From assembly GCF_033115175.1 (NCBI RefSeq), contig NC_084843.1, positions 59,498,474-59,562,473 of the forward strand: a DNA stretch of 64,000 nucleotides, given 5' to 3'. This document shows, in pieces, positions 1-10,599 of this stretch. The notes under the pieces are model-generated. The model was not told the origin of the DNA. It ran no database searches and worked only from the letters and a program-made list of their open reading frames with translations. A program made the translations under genes and the position numbers. Numbering within the stretch: position 1 is the stretch's first letter; every line of letters starts with the position of its first letter. The DNA comes from Lepus europaeus (taxonomy: Eukaryota > Chordata > Mammalia > Lagomorpha > Leporidae).

Positions 1-29
1 GCCCACTCTCGCTGGCTGCGGGGCCTTGG

Positions 30-890
30 CGAGCCTCCGGTCCCGAGTCTGTCAAACAAGGGTACTCGTCCAGGGCTCTGCCCGCCTCCCCGAGGGACTG
101 AGGCTCATCCGAGGAAGCGGACACGACGCCGCTGCGTAAACCCGAACGCACGGTACGGACAGGCAGAGAGAGACACACAGAGAGAGGTCTAGCAGCGGCA
201 AGACCCCGAGAGGAATACGGATGGGCCCCATGCCCGCGACGTCCGCAGGGGACGGGGCAGACCCGGCCGAATCGGCCCGTCCCCGCCCAGAACCAGCCCG
301 TGGCCCCACAGAACCGCCTGCGTGTCACTTCCCCCCCCCAGCCCGGCCAGCGCCAGCCTCCACCAGGATCCTCCCCAGCAGCCGCCCCAGCTCCGCGGGT
401 CGCGCTCCCTCCCGCGCCGAGGCCCCCGCACTCACGGCCCGAGGGGCTCCTCCGGCGGCGGCGGGCGGCTCGGACCCTCCCTCAGAGCACACAGGCCAGC
501 AGCAACCCGCACGGCCAGGTACTCGCCGGATGTACGTCACACGCCCCGGGACTTCCGGGCGCGCGCTTGTCCCGCCCCTCGTGACGTCACGCCGCTCCGC
601 CCGGGGCCGCCCTGGCTGCGACTCGGGGCGCGGCGAGGCGGGCTGGTGGGCGGGCGCCGGCTGGGCCGTGCCTGCCAGCTGGACAGGGAGCGAGTACGCC
701 GCGCGAGACGTGGCAGTGTGGCGGCTGGAAGGCGGGGCCGGAACCGAAGGGCCGCTGGGCGGCCGGGGACGCCGATCCCTGTGCGTTCCCGGACGCGCGG
801 GGAACACAAGGGGCGATCCAGGGTTCAGTGGGTTCTGGGAAAGAGGACCCGGGGCCGCCCTGCCCCAACACCCAGCGCCTGCCCCGATAG
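30..890. promoter_or_regulatory. SAR1A: CpG island promoter, probably of SAR1A (minus strand)
   Basis: This stretch is very GC-rich with dense CpG. It contains a palindromic CRE (TGACGTCA, 582-589), a CRE half-site (TACGTCAC, 533-540), an ETS site (ACTTCCGG, 551-558; CCGGAAGT on the minus strand) and a GC box (CCCGCCCC, 571-578). No TATA box is seen, as is usual for a housekeeping CpG promoter. A minus-strand start somewhere near 490-545 would put these motifs just upstream and the splice donor at 434-435 downstream. Assignment to SAR1A (COPII small GTPase) rests on conserved gene order beside PPA1, not on coding sequence, because no SAR1A codons fall inside the window. Confidence 0.6.
436..500 (-). 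other. SAR1A: Putative non-coding exon 1 of SAR1A
   Basis: Read on the minus strand, GC-rich sequence ends in GGGCC followed by a consensus splice donor (GTGAGTGC), whose GT falls at 435-434. That makes 436 the last base of the exon; the 5' end (about 500) is a guess. No ATG-initiated frame in it looks coding, which fits a 5' untranslated exon. Positions 1-435 would then be the start of SAR1A intron 1. The identity comes from synteny only. Confidence 0.45.
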
Positions 891-902
891 CCTTTGTCCA
901 GA

Positions 903-1175
903 ACAGCTAATATTTACTGGGCGCGCTTGCTGTGCCTCGCCTCGCTTAACCCTCCTTTCAGCCGTTTAAGCCGGTCCTCTCGTTCCCATTGTTCAAGTGA
1001 GGGAGTCGGAGTTGGGACACGACCGGCGGGGCCGCTTGGCGTCCCCAGCGCGCCGGGCTGCGCCTGTGTTTTCCCACCTTATTCTGAGGACAGCCCTGTG
1101 AGACTGGTGTAGTGGTGACTCGCATTTTACACATAGCAAACAGTCGAATGGAACGGTTTTTTGGATGGGAATTCT
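903..1175 (-). repeat. MIR SINE remnant
   Basis: The sequence starts with AGCTAATATTTACTGGGCGC, close to the classic reverse-complement MIR, and ends with the typical 'cattttacacatagcaaac' part. It is diverged and has extra sequence in the middle (about 1005-1075), so it is an old copy. Confidence 0.55.
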
Positions 1176-1190
1176 CAATGCCATGAAGGT

Positions 1191-1839
1191 CTCAATCCTC
1201 CATAAGTAGAACCATACGCTTGATATAATCCCAATAAAAGCACTGGTAGGATTAACAGGTTGTGTGTGTGTGTGTGTTTTAAACTACCCTGTTTGTTCCT
1301 GAAATTCATAGGGAAAAATAAATAATACTATCAGGAAACAACAGGCTCTGAAAAAAGGACAAAGACAGGAGCCAGCACCATCAGATAGAGCGACTGTGAC
1401 GATCCCCAGTCATTAAAACTGGTGCATAGGGAGCTGCACAAGCCAACGGGCCAGAACGTTGTACGGACACAGCCCAGCCCACGCAGAAATAAAGGCGAAA
1501 GTGCTGCTGGCACACCGGCAGTGCCCAGAGGGCCGAGGGGGCAAGGCGCCGCCTTCCTCCCTCCTCTCACGCCTGTGGTCGGAAGCGTTGAGTCTGAATC
1601 CTGGCCAGGCACAGAGAGGGGTCAGGCCATGTCCTGAGGTTTCTCACAGCTTTGAATAAACCCAGGGGGCTGTGTTCACGGGACCTGGAACCCCAACACG
1701 TGTGCACCTGGGAGCACAGGGCTGTCCCAGTGCAAGGTAACACTCTCTGAGTGGCTGCCTCTGGCGGGAGTCAGGCTGCAAGAGGTGGAAAAACTCAAAG
1801 GCGGCTGGAGGGACCAGGGCGGAGGGGGAGTGCACAGAT
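1191..1839. other. Intergenic unique sequence, no gene seen
   Basis: Single-copy-looking DNA with a short (TG)n run at 1261-1277. Reading frames here are short and show no recognisable protein similarity. Confidence 0.5.
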
Positions 1840-1948
1840 ACCATTTACCAACTGGACAGCCTGGGGCAAGTACACAAGTGCCCCAGGCCCCAGGGCACCC
1901 ATCTGTAGAACAGGTGCAACAGGATTTTTGTGTGTAAAGCAATTCTTC
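1840..1948 (+). repeat. MIR SINE fragment
   Basis: The order 'ttaccaactggacagcctggggcaagt ... catctgtagaacaggtgcaa' matches the conserved centre of MIR in forward orientation. A 22-base T run follows at about 1955-1976. Confidence 0.5.
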
Positions 1949-2104
1949 CAGAGGTTTTTTTTTTTTTTTTTTTTTTAATCTTTCTATTATGTTTTTTTAA
2001 CTAAATGATTAAGGGGTTGAGGAAGTTGGGTAGTCTGAAAAAACTTGGAGCTGAATTCATAAATGACATCCTACACTAAGTACAAAGTGGCTTCCAAATG
2101 CTTC

Positions 2105-2505
2105 AAAGATTTGTGCAGTACACGATTAAGACACAGAGTAGAAAAACCAGAAGAAAGCATGGATTCCTTAAAATCTTGGAATGAGTAAGGCCTTTCTGGC
2201 TATGATTGAAAATCCAGAAGCCGAAAAAGAAAATATTGACAAAGTCAACTCTATAAAAATAAAAACTTTTATGACCAACCAACAATGATGATACTATAAA
2301 CAAACTCCTAAGATGGATAACAAGCTGGGAACGATGTTTGTAATCATATAAGTATGAAAAAGGCTAACACCACAGCAGAAACAGACAGAGGGGACAGCTC
2401 ACTCATAGGAATGGAAATATAAATAGTTCTTATGTATAATAAAACAGTAACAGAAATAGAATAGCTACTACAGGATATGTGGGCAAACAAATTCTACATA
2501 TAATA
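2105..2505 (+). mobile_element. Old L1 fragment (end of ORF2)
   Basis: Phrases such as 'ctataaaaataaaaacttttatg', 'aagctgggaacgatgtttgtaa' and 'aatggaaatataaatagttctta' follow the order of the 3' end of mammalian L1 ORF2. The copy is broken by many stops and indels and has no coding capacity. Confidence 0.6.
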
Positions 2506-2509
2506 TATA

Positions 2510-2687
2510 GACACAGGAGCAGGAATTTGACCTAGTGGTTAAGATACCCACATCCCACATCAAGGCTTCTGGCTTTGACTCCTTTCTCTAGCTCCTAACT
2601 CCAGCTCAACACCAATGCAGACCACAGGAGGCAGCAGTGATGGCTCAAATAATCAGGTTCCTGCCACCCACATGAAAGATGTGGATT
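2510..2687 (+). repeat. Old CSINE, 5' part (continues at 3397-3500)
   Basis: Diverged CSINE head ('gacctagtggttaagatacc ... cctgccacccacatg'). It breaks off at about 2687 where a second SINE begins. The missing 3' half resumes near 3397, so this is the outer layer of a three-layer nest. Confidence 0.6.
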
Positions 2688-3020
2688 GGGGGCCGGTGCT
2701 GTGGCGTAGCAGGTAAAGCTGCCGCCTGCAGTGCCAGCATCCCATATGGTCGCTGATTCAATTCCCGGCTGCTCCAATTCCTATCCAGCTCACTCCTGTG
2801 GCCTGGGAAAGCAGTAGAGGATGGCCCAAGTCCTTGGCCCCTGCACCCGCGTGGGAGACCCAGAGGAAGCTCCTGGCTCCTGGCTCCTGGCTTCACATCA
2901 GCTCAGCTCCGGATGTTGTGGCCATTTGGGGAGTGAACCAGCAGATGAAAGACCTCTCTCTCTCTCTCTGCCTCTCCTTCTCTCTCTAACTCTGACTTTC
3001 AAGTAAATAAGTACCTCTTA
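2688..3020 (+). repeat. CSINE, middle layer of nested insertion
   Basis: Nearly full-length CSINE: head GGGGCCGGTGCTGTGGCGTA, pyrimidine tract, then 'tttcaagtaaataagtacctctta'. Its A-tail is displaced to 3369-3396 by a further SINE. Confidence 0.8.
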
Positions 3021-3022
3021 TT

Positions 3023-3368
3023 GCCGGCGCCACGGCTCAATAGGCTAATCCTCCGCCTGCAGCGCCGGCACCCTGGATTCTAGTCCTGGTCGGAGCGCTG
3101 GATTCTGTCCCGGTTGCCCCTCTTCCAGTCCAGCTCTCTGCTGTGGCCTGGGAGTGCAATGGAGAATGGCCCAAGTGCTTGGACCCTGCACCCCATGGGA
3201 GACCAGGAGAAGCACCTGGCTCCTGGCTTCGGATCAGCACAGTGCGCCGGCCACAGCACACCGGCCGCAGTGGCCATTAGAGGGTTAACCAATGGTAAAA
3301 GGAAGACCTTTCTGTCTCTCTCTCTCTCTCATTGTCCACTCTGCCTGTCAAAAAAAAAAAAAAAAAAA
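3023..3368 (+). repeat. Young-subfamily CSINE, innermost layer
   Basis: Full copy of the subfamily whose head reads GCTAATCCTCCGCCTGCAGC and whose end reads CTGCCTGTCAAAA. It is flanked by GTACCTCTTA (3011-3020) and GTACATCTTA (3369-3378), a target-site duplication lying inside the tail of the older SINE. Confidence 0.85.
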
Positions 3369-3396
3369 GTACATCTTAAAAAAAAAAAAAAAAAAA

Positions 3397-3502
3397 GACC
3401 TGAATTGTTTTCCCAGCTCCTGGATCTGGACTCAGTCCAGTCCCCACTGTTGCAGACATTTGGAGAATGAACCATTGGAAGTTCTCTGTCTCTCAAGTAG
3501 TT
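3397..3502 (+). repeat. Old CSINE, 3' part
   Basis: 'ctggatctggactcagtccagtcc ... ttggagaatgaaccattggaag' is the 3' half of a CSINE. It completes the copy begun at 2510. Confidence 0.55.
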
Positions 3503-3504
3503 TT

Positions 3505-3740
3505 ATTTTTTAATTTAATATATATATGTATACATATATTCTATATCTACTATATATAAATACAGAACGTACACACATGTATCTATTTCTATGCCTAAAT
3601 ACTTGCATTTTATATAGACAGTTGTAGTTTTACATCAGGCTCCAAGGGGAATTGGTTCCAGGCTTCCTGCAGATACCAAAATCCACAGATGCTCACGTCC
3701 TTATATAAAATCGCACAGGATTTCCTTAGAACCTACATGC
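3505..3740. other. AT-rich spacer with TA-rich low-complexity DNA
   Basis: 3510-3575 is dominated by alternating TATA and ATAC steps. No gene is seen. Confidence 0.6.
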
Positions 3741-3741
3741 A

Positions 3742-4025
3742 GGGGCCAGCGCTGTGGCATAGCAGGTACCTGCAGCACCTGCATCCCATGCGGTGCTGGT
3801 TCTAGTCCCGGCTACTCCTCTTCCGATCCAGCTCTCTGCTATGGCCTGGGATAGCAGAGGAAGCTGGCCCAAGTTCTTGGGCCCCTGCACCCATGTGGGA
3901 GACCCAGAAGAAGCTTCTGGCTCCTGGCTTCAGATCGGCGCAGCTCCAGATGTTGGGGCCATCTCTCTGCCTCTCTGTAACTCTGCCTTTCAAATAAATA
4001 GATCTTAAAAAAAAAAAAAAAAAAA
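3742..4025 (+). repeat. CSINE
   Basis: Full-length CSINE with an A-tail of about 20 bases. It is flanked by AGAACCTACATGC (3729-3741) and AGAACCTCATGC (4025-4036), an imperfect target-site duplication. Confidence 0.85.
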
Positions 4026-4082
4026 GAACCTCATGCATCCTCCACATACTGGGTTTTTGTTTTGCTATTGTTGTTGTTTTGG

Positions 4083-4352
4083 TTTTATTTGAAAAGCAGA
4101 GAGAGAGCGAGAGCTCCCATCTGCTGGTTCACCACCCAGCTGCCTGCAATGGCCAGGCATGGACCTAGACCAGGGAACTCACTCCATCGCCCACTTGTGC
4201 GACAGGAAGCCCATTACTTGGGCCATCAGTGCTGGCTCCCAGAGTCCGCATTGGGCAGGAAGCTGGCGTCAGGAGCCGGAGCTGGGAGCTGAGCCGAGGC
4301 ACTCCAATGTGGAACATAAAGCATGTTAACTGCTAGGCTAAACGCCTGCCCT
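4083..4352 (-). repeat. CSINE
   Basis: Reverse-orientation copy: starts 'tatttgaaaagcagagagaga', contains 'catctgctggttcacc', ends 'aacgcctgccc'. Confidence 0.75.
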
Positions 4353-4764
4353 CCTGGATACTTCAGATCATCTCTCGATTCCTTACGATACCTAACACAG
4401 CGTAAATGCTCTGTAGTGATCAGAGAATAACGATAAGAACAAGCGTCCATACAAGCTCAGCACAGGCACGGTGTTGTCCTAAATATTCTCCGTCCACACT
4501 TGCCTGGCTCAGGGCGTGCAGCCCTCTGGTGCCACCTGGGCTGACAAGAGTTATCTTCTCATGGTGCTGGGAAGGCAGCTTCCCAAAGGAATGTCTGTGG
4601 CTTGCTGCAGGGAAGAAGGGGGACCATTCCTTTCCGCCGCCGCTCTTTCCCAAGTGCCTTCCGGGGAACTCATCAGCATGTGGCATCGGCATATTTTGGG
4701 GGGTCCCGTTCTGGTTTTGTTCATGACTGTCTATGGGATGCACAACATCACAACATCGTTTAGA
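4353..4764. other. Intergenic unique sequence
   Basis: No recognisable repeat or exon. A minus-strand open frame (4420-4896) runs through it into an antisense MIR, which argues against coding. Confidence 0.5.
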
Positions 4765-4948
4765 AAAATGAGTTTTGGGGTCACACAGCCTGCTCTTCCA
4801 TTTACTAACTCTGTAGCTTTGGGTATTTAACCTTCCTATGCACAAAGTGGGTAACAATAGTGTCTGCTTTCTTACAGTGTCTCCGGTGGTGAGCACGTTT
4901 TCTGGCCCATAGTAGGTGCTCGGTGCAATTCATTCAGTAACTATGAAG
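4765..4948 (+). repeat. MIR SINE
   Basis: 'ccatttactaactctgtagctttgggtatttaacc ... catagtaggtgctcggtgcaattcat' is a well-preserved forward MIR. Confidence 0.7.
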
Positions 4949-4993
4949 GAAGGAAGGCATGAACAAACAATTTTTAGGGAGGTTACATAGTTT

Positions 4994-5269
4994 GAGGCCA
5001 GTGTTGTGGTGCAGTGGGTTAAGCCACCACATGCCAGGCCAGCATCCCACATTGGAGCACCGATTCCAGTTCCGGCTCTTCTGCTTCTGATCTAGCACCT
5101 GGGAAGGCAAGAGAAACACTTGGGCCCCTGCCACCCGTGTGGGAGATCAGGATGGATTTCTGGACCAGCCTGGGCCACCGTGGACATCTGGGGAATGAAC
5201 TAGTACATGGAAGACGTCTCTGTCTCTCCCTCTCCCTGTCACTCTGCCTTTCAAATAAATAAATCTTTG
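4994..5269 (+). repeat. CSINE
   Basis: Complete copy from GGCCAGTGTTGTGGTGCAGT to 'tcaaataaataaatcttt', without a long A-tail. Confidence 0.8.
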
Positions 5270-5529
5270 AAAAGACTCCATAATTTTAGTTCACTAGCCC
5301 ACTCAATAAATGTTGACTATTAACATCCACACCCTCAGCCCTGAGACCCTTCCTGTCTCTGTTAATTATGCTTGGCCTGGAGGCTGCTTCCACTTCTCCA
5401 TCTTGTCCAGGACCCAGGCCCAGCCAAACCTCCGTGGTCAGCCTTTCCCACGTGTCCTCTCCCCCTTCCCACATGGCCCCTCTTCCTCCTCTCTACCACC
5501 TCAACATCTCTAATATGCACCGATTTTAT

Positions 5530-5605
5530 TTTTGGTAGTAGCTTTGAGGTACAATTCACACACCACAGAATTCACCCATCAGAGTGTACAGCTCATTGGC
5601 TCTAT
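5530..5605. mobile_element. Possible L1 fragment
   Basis: 'tttgaggtacaattcacacaccacagaattcaccc' resembles a common segment of old mammalian L1 3' regions. The fragment is short, so confidence is low. Confidence 0.35.
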
Positions 5606-5610
5606 TATAC

Positions 5611-5650
5611 AAGGTACTTCAAAAAGTTTATGGAAATGGAATTAACAGGT
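5611..5650 (+). mobile_element. Left end of a mariner-like short element
   Basis: 'ggtacttcaaaaagtttatggaaatggaatt' matches the terminal repeat of the element described at 18512-18910. The rest is lost where SINE-like sequence begins at about 5650. Confidence 0.4.
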
Positions 5651-5895
5651 AAGTTGTGGTGCAGAAGCTTAAGCCCTACCGTGAGATGCCCACATCTCAG
5701 ATCAAAGGGACAGAGGGAATGGGCCGTGCACAATTACAGAGGCAGGCAGGATTCCCAGGCCACTCGGCACTTCCGACTCACAGTCAGTGGATGATGGCCC
5801 AAGTACTTGGCTCCCTGACACTCACTTGGGAGACCTTGATGGGAGTTCCCGGCTCCTGGCCTCAGTTGGGAGTGACCCAGCAGATGGGAGCAAAT
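5650..5895 (+). repeat. Old, diverged CSINE
   Basis: CSINE order is recognisable ('gtggtgcagaagcttaagcc ... gatggcccaagtacttgg ... agtgacccagcagatggga') with several gaps. Confidence 0.6.
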
Positions 5896-6126
5896 TGGAA
5901 ATGCATATTCTCAGGTTCCCCTTTATCTAGGCAATCAGAATTCCTGGGGCGGGGCCAAGCAATGCAGGTGAACAAGCCTTCCTGGGAAGTCTGATGCTGG
6001 CTGAAGTTCAGAGGCTCAGGGTCACAGCATTCTTTTGAGGGGTAATTATGCATTTCTAGGAGGAGGGGGACACATTTTGTAAGCTGAGAGACTTTTTAAA
6101 AGTATGTTTAAAACCCTGAGATTTGG

Positions 6127-6476
6127 CCAGTGCCGCGGCTCACTAGGCTAATCCTCCGCCTGTGGCGCCGGTATCCTGGGTTCTAGTCCCGGTCAGGGCG
6201 CCGGATTCTGTCCCGGTTGCTCCTCTTCCAGTCCAGCTCTCTGCTGTGGCCCAGGAAGGCAGTGGAGGATGGCCCAAGTCCTTGGGTCCTGCACCTGCAT
6301 GGGAGACCAGGAGGAAGCACCTGGCTCCTGGCTTTGGATCAGTGCAGTGCGCCGGCCGCAACGGCCATTGGGGGGTGAACCAACGGCAAAGGAAGACCTT
6401 TCTCTCTCTCTCTGTCTCTCTCTCACTGTCCACTCTGCCTGTCAAAAACAAACAAAAAACAAAACAAAACAAAACA
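6127..6476 (+). repeat. Young CSINE with perfect target-site duplication
   Basis: Full copy with the CTAATCCTCCGCC head and a tail grown into (AAAAC)n. Flanks are AAACCCTGAGATTTGG at 6111-6126 and 6477-6492, identical over 16 bases, which indicates a recent insertion. Confidence 0.92.
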
Positions 6477-6681
6477 AAACCCTGAGATTTGGGGCACTCT
6501 CAGAGCCAGCCAGCGGAAAGGCATCCCAGGATGGTTCTTGTGGAGGGCAACTTAGAAAACTTAAAAAAGTCTTTGTAAACCTGCGCACTCTGCACCCTGC
6601 AGCTCCACTTCTAGCAATCTGCCCTCGGGGAAAAGGCAGAGATGTCTGCTGAGCTTTATCTCAATGTCATTTCAGCGCAGC

Positions 6682-6992
6682 TTTTTTTTTTTTTTTTTTT
6701 TTTTTAGATTTATTTCTTTGAAAGACAGTTAACAGAGACAGAGAACCACCCTTCTGCTGGTTCAGTCCCCAGATGGTTGCAACAGTCAGGACTGGGCCAG
6801 ACCAGAGCCAGGTGCCAGGAGCTTCATCCAGATCTCCCACAGGGGAACAGGGGCCCAAGAACTCGGGCCATCTCTGCCGCCTTCCCTGGAGCATTAGCAG
6901 GGAGCCGGATCAGAAGTGAGGCAGCTGGGACTTGAAACTGTGTCCATGCGGGAGCCGGCATCTTAACTTGCTGCGTCACAACACCAGTCCCC
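6682..6992 (-). repeat. CSINE
   Basis: Reverse copy starting with about 24 T (its A-tail) and ending 'gcgtcacaacaccagtcccc'. Confidence 0.85.
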
Positions 6993-7008
6993 AGAAAAAA
7001 TAGGTCTT

Positions 7009-7353
7009 TTTTTTTTTTTTAACTTTTTTTTTTTTTTTTTTTTTTGACAGAGTGGACAGTGAGAGAGAGACAGAGAGAAAGGTCTTCCTTTTGCCGTTGG
7101 TTCACCCTCCAATGGCCGCCGTGGTAGGCGCGCTGCGGCCAGCGCACCGCGCTGATCCGATGGCAGGAGCCAGGTGCTTCTCCTGGTCTCCCATGGGGTG
7201 CAGGGCCATCCTCCACTGCACTCCCTGGCCACAGCAGAGAGCTGGCCTGGAAGAGGGGCAACGGGGACAGGATCGGTGCCCTGACCGGGACTAGAACCCA
7301 GTGTGCCGGCACTGCAAGGCGGAGGATTAGCCTAGTGAGCCGCGGCGCCGGCC
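7009..7353 (-). repeat. Young CSINE with perfect target-site duplication
   Basis: Reverse copy, T-runs at the left and 'cctagtgagccgcggcgccggcc' at the right. AAAAAATAGGTCTT occurs at 6995-7008 and again at 7354-7367. Confidence 0.92.
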
Positions 7354-7367
7354 AAAAAATAGGTCTT

Positions 7368-8015
7368 AAACAAGTAATAAAGCATAAGATAGTAGGATAG
7401 AGAAGGGACTGATACACATTTTCTGTTAAGGATCAAAAGAAATATTTTCAGGCCATATGGCGTCTGTCCCTGGCAGCACGAAGGCAGCTGCTGTTTGGAA
7501 ATGAACGGGTGTGGCTGGGCTCTGATAACATTTCCCTCACAAAGCAGGCAGGAGCCGGCTGGATTTGGCTGGAGATCCTGGTCGCTGCTGCTAACAGGGC
7601 CTGCCCTCTCTGTTCCTTATGTGTTCACCATCATTTCCAGGCCAGTCTGTGTGGTTACCTCACTCTGGAAAGCGGCCATCCCTCTAAAGGACATGGAGAC
7701 ACTATCCCAGGGTTCACATTTGGAAACCAAGCTGCTACGTCCTGTGTGCATGGCTCACTATCTTGCAGAAGAAATTGCTAGAGTGGAATGCTGAGTCCAA
7801 GGGCAAGAATCGCAAATTCTGATAGATACTGCCAAATGGCTCTGTGGCTTCTCCTCGACCTCCCAGAGCCATAGAACCTTGTGATCCTCATGGCTTCATT
7901 TCATTCCTGGTGATTCCTGTCAGACGTAAAGGTTGCAATAACTAGAGGAAAGAGCATAAAGACCAACAGAGGCAGCAATGAACTAGGTGGCAGTTATTCG
8001 ATTCTATGACTTTTC
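7368..8015. other. Intergenic sequence with a possible L1 scrap
   Basis: Mostly unique. 7780-7860 ('agaaattgctagagtggaatgc ... gatagatactgccaaatggc') looks like a fragment of an old L1. No exon is recognised. Confidence 0.4.
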
Positions 8016-8017
8016 TT

Positions 8018-8155
8018 TAAAGACATTTATTATTTGAAAAGACAGAGTTAGGGAAAGAGAGACAGAGGGAGAGAGATCTTCCATCCACTGGGTCACTCCC
8101 AAAATGGCTGGGCAAGGCCAAAGCCAGGAGCCTGCTGAGCCACGACACTGGCCCC
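8018..8155 (-). repeat. Internally deleted CSINE
   Basis: Both ends of a reverse CSINE are present (T-rich, 'tttattatttgaaaagacagag' and 'gagccacgacactggcccc'), but about 150 bases of the middle are missing. Confidence 0.7.
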
Positions 8156-8273
8156 TTGATACGATGACCCTTAAATGAACATATTTCCACTGTGAAGCCA
8201 TATGCACAACGGGAAAGCAAATTCTTTTCTGCCCAGAGACTCTCAGGAGGCAGGGAAACAGCTTTTTCTTTTC

Positions 8274-8568
8274 GAGATTTATTTATTTGAAAGGCAGGGT
8301 GATAGAGAGGAAGAGAGCTCCTATCTGCTGGTTCACTTCCCAAATGGCTGCAATGGCCAGGCTGGTCCAGGCCAAAGCCAGGAGCTTCATCTGGGTCTCC
8401 TGTGTGGGAGGCAGGGGCCCAAGCACTTGAGCCATCATCTGTTGACTCCCAAGATGCTTTAGCAGGAAGCTGGATTGGAAGCAGAGCAGCCAGGACTCAA
8501 ACTGGAACTCTGATATGGGATGTGGGTCTCAAGTGGAAGCTTACCCCACTGGGCCACAATACCCAGTC
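8274..8568 (-). repeat. CSINE
   Basis: Reverse copy from 'gatttatttatttgaaaggcag' to 'actgggccacaatacccagt'. Confidence 0.8.
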
Positions 8569-8591
8569 CTGGTGTAATTTTAAAAGCTACT

Positions 8592-8894
8592 TGGGTCCGG
8601 TGCTGTGGCATAGCGGGTAAAGCCGTTGCCTGCAGTGCCAGCATCTCATATAGGCGCTGGTTGGAGTCCCAGCTACTCCACTTACAATCTAGCTCTCTGC
8701 TGTGGCCTGGGAAAGCAGTGGAGGATGGCCCAAGTGCTTGGCCCCTGCACCCACGTGGGAGACCAGGAAAAATCTCCTGGCTCCTGGCTTCGGATCGCTC
8801 AGCTCTGGCCACTGAGGCCATTTAGGGGGTGAACCAGCAGGTGTTAGACCTCTCTCTCTGCCTCTCAAAATAAATCTTAAAAAAAAAAAAAAAA
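8592..8894 (+). repeat. CSINE
   Basis: Full copy with a 17-base A-tail. It sits tail-outward beside the reverse copy at 8274-8568, making an inverted pair. Confidence 0.85.
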
Positions 8895-9560
8895 GGACTA
8901 TACCTAAACTAAAACTCAGAGATCACATGGAACAAACAAAATATTTAAAAAAAAAAAAAAGCTCCTTGTGGTGTTGGGACCATTCACCATCTTGTAGGTT
9001 ATATTAACATACACAAGCGATTAAATTATATACAAAACAGCACTACACAAATGAGTACAACTAGGAAATCAAGTAAGATCCGTGGATTGTTATCCTGGTT
9101 GTGATGTTAGTTACTTCTGGGAGAAACGAGGCCGGGTGGTCAAAGGATGTATTATTTCTTAGAACTGCACGTGATCTACCATCATCGCTATCAAAATTTC
9201 TGCTGAGAAATCTGAGGGCACTGGGTTACACGAATGTCTGTTTCACAACAGAGGGCACGGAGGCCGAGTGGTTGGAAGCTGACCCAAGATTACAGCGATA
9301 ACAACAAGATGGGCCAGGACTCAGACCCGTGTCTGGCCAGCCGCAAAGCTATTCTGGTTGATAACTTAGACTAGAATGGAAATGACCGAAGGGTCCAATC
9401 AGTTGATTAATAAATAAAGGTAGCTGTATCACTTCAAAGAGTAAACAATACTGTGCTTTTTGCTGATATAAATTAAAAAACTTTTGCTCTAGAATGAAAG
9501 TCCAGGTATTGGGTAACTGAGCTCCTATAAAGACCACAGTAAGTATAAAGAATTTCACTG
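8895..9560. other. Intergenic unique sequence
   Basis: AT-rich at 8895-9060, otherwise unremarkable; no repeat or exon recognised. Confidence 0.5.
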
Positions 9561-9868
9561 GGGGCCGGCACCGTGGCTCACTTGATTAATCTTCCTCCTG
9601 CATCACCGGCATCCCATATGGGTGCCGGGTTCTGTCCCGGTTGCTCCTCTTCCAGTCCGGCTCTGCTGTGGCCCGGGAAGGCAGTGGAGGATGGCCCAGG
9701 TGCTTGGGCCCCTGTACCTGCATGGGAGACCAGGAGGAAGCACCTGGCTCCTTGCTTTGGATCAGCACAGTGCCAGCCGTAGCGGCCAATTGGGGGGTGA
9801 ACCAACAGAAAAAGGAAGACCTTTCTCTCTGTCTATAACTCTACCTGTCAAATAAATTTAAAAAAAAA
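9561..9868 (+). repeat. CSINE, young-like subfamily
   Basis: Head GGGGCCGGCACCGTGGCTCA with 'gattaatcttcctcc', ending 'ctgtcaaataaattt'. Short flank match TTTCACTG at about 9552 and 9887. Confidence 0.8.
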
Positions 9869-9884
9869 TTTTTTTTTTCACTGA

Positions 9885-10464
9885 AACAGTGGCCCTGGCT
9901 GCAGGGCCCTGTTCTCTGCTGCTCCTCCTCCTCTTCCTGCCAGCAGGACTGTAAAACCAGCCAAAGCTTAGTGCCTAGCCAGCCTTAGGGGGTCTAATAA
10001 AGTCTTAATTTCTTAAAAACACCGAAGTCCTCCCCGTGCACCTGTCCCTTCCTGCTCTTCCCTCATCTGGTCCCCAGCAGTCCACTCCAGAGCAGCTTGA
10101 AGGTGGACAGCCTGCGTGGACACTGGCAGGTGCAGCAGCCAGTAAGCTGTGACCTCCGCCCTCCAGCTGTACCAGCCCACAGGACAGATTCTGGTACAAA
10201 AGAAGGCTTCACTTGTTTCCCAGGTGGTGTGCAGCTCAGTCCCTGGCAGGAGGCATCAGCGACATGAAGACAAAACTGAGGACATGGGTCCTGGGTGGCT
10301 GTACCACCCTTAGGAGACTCATTCAAGTGCCGCCCCAGTAGTTCCCAGCAAGAGGCAATTTTGCCCTATGAGGACTCTCGACAATGTCTGGGGACATTCT
10401 TGTCACGGCCTGCGGAGGACATTGCTGGCATCCAGCGGGCAGGGGTCAGTGATGTCCACCAACT
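9885..10464. other. Intergenic unique sequence downstream of PPA1
   Basis: Moderately GC-rich, no exon recognised. It begins just beyond the inferred PPA1 polyadenylation region and the SINE tail that follows it. Confidence 0.45.
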
Positions 10465-10572
10465 GCCTGGCTCAGGCCTGGCAGCTGTGACCATTTGAAA
10501 GGTCAACCAGCAGACGGAAGATCTCTATCTCCCTAACTCTTCTAAATAAATAAATAAATAAATCTTTAAAAC
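10465..10572 (+). repeat. CSINE 3' fragment
   Basis: Only the 3' third remains: 'aaccagcagacggaagatctc ... ctaaataaataaataaataaatcttt'. Confidence 0.7.
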
Positions 10573-10599
10573 ATAAAATAAAAATATTCTAAATCAAGC

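Noticed and set aside
221-969. Several 200-codon plus-strand frames at the left edge
   Set aside because: Overlapping frames on both strands in a CpG island with Pro/Ala/Arg-rich products; typical of GC-rich promoter DNA.
4420-4896. 158-codon minus-strand frame
   Set aside because: It runs through an antisense MIR and has no recognisable similarity or splice context.
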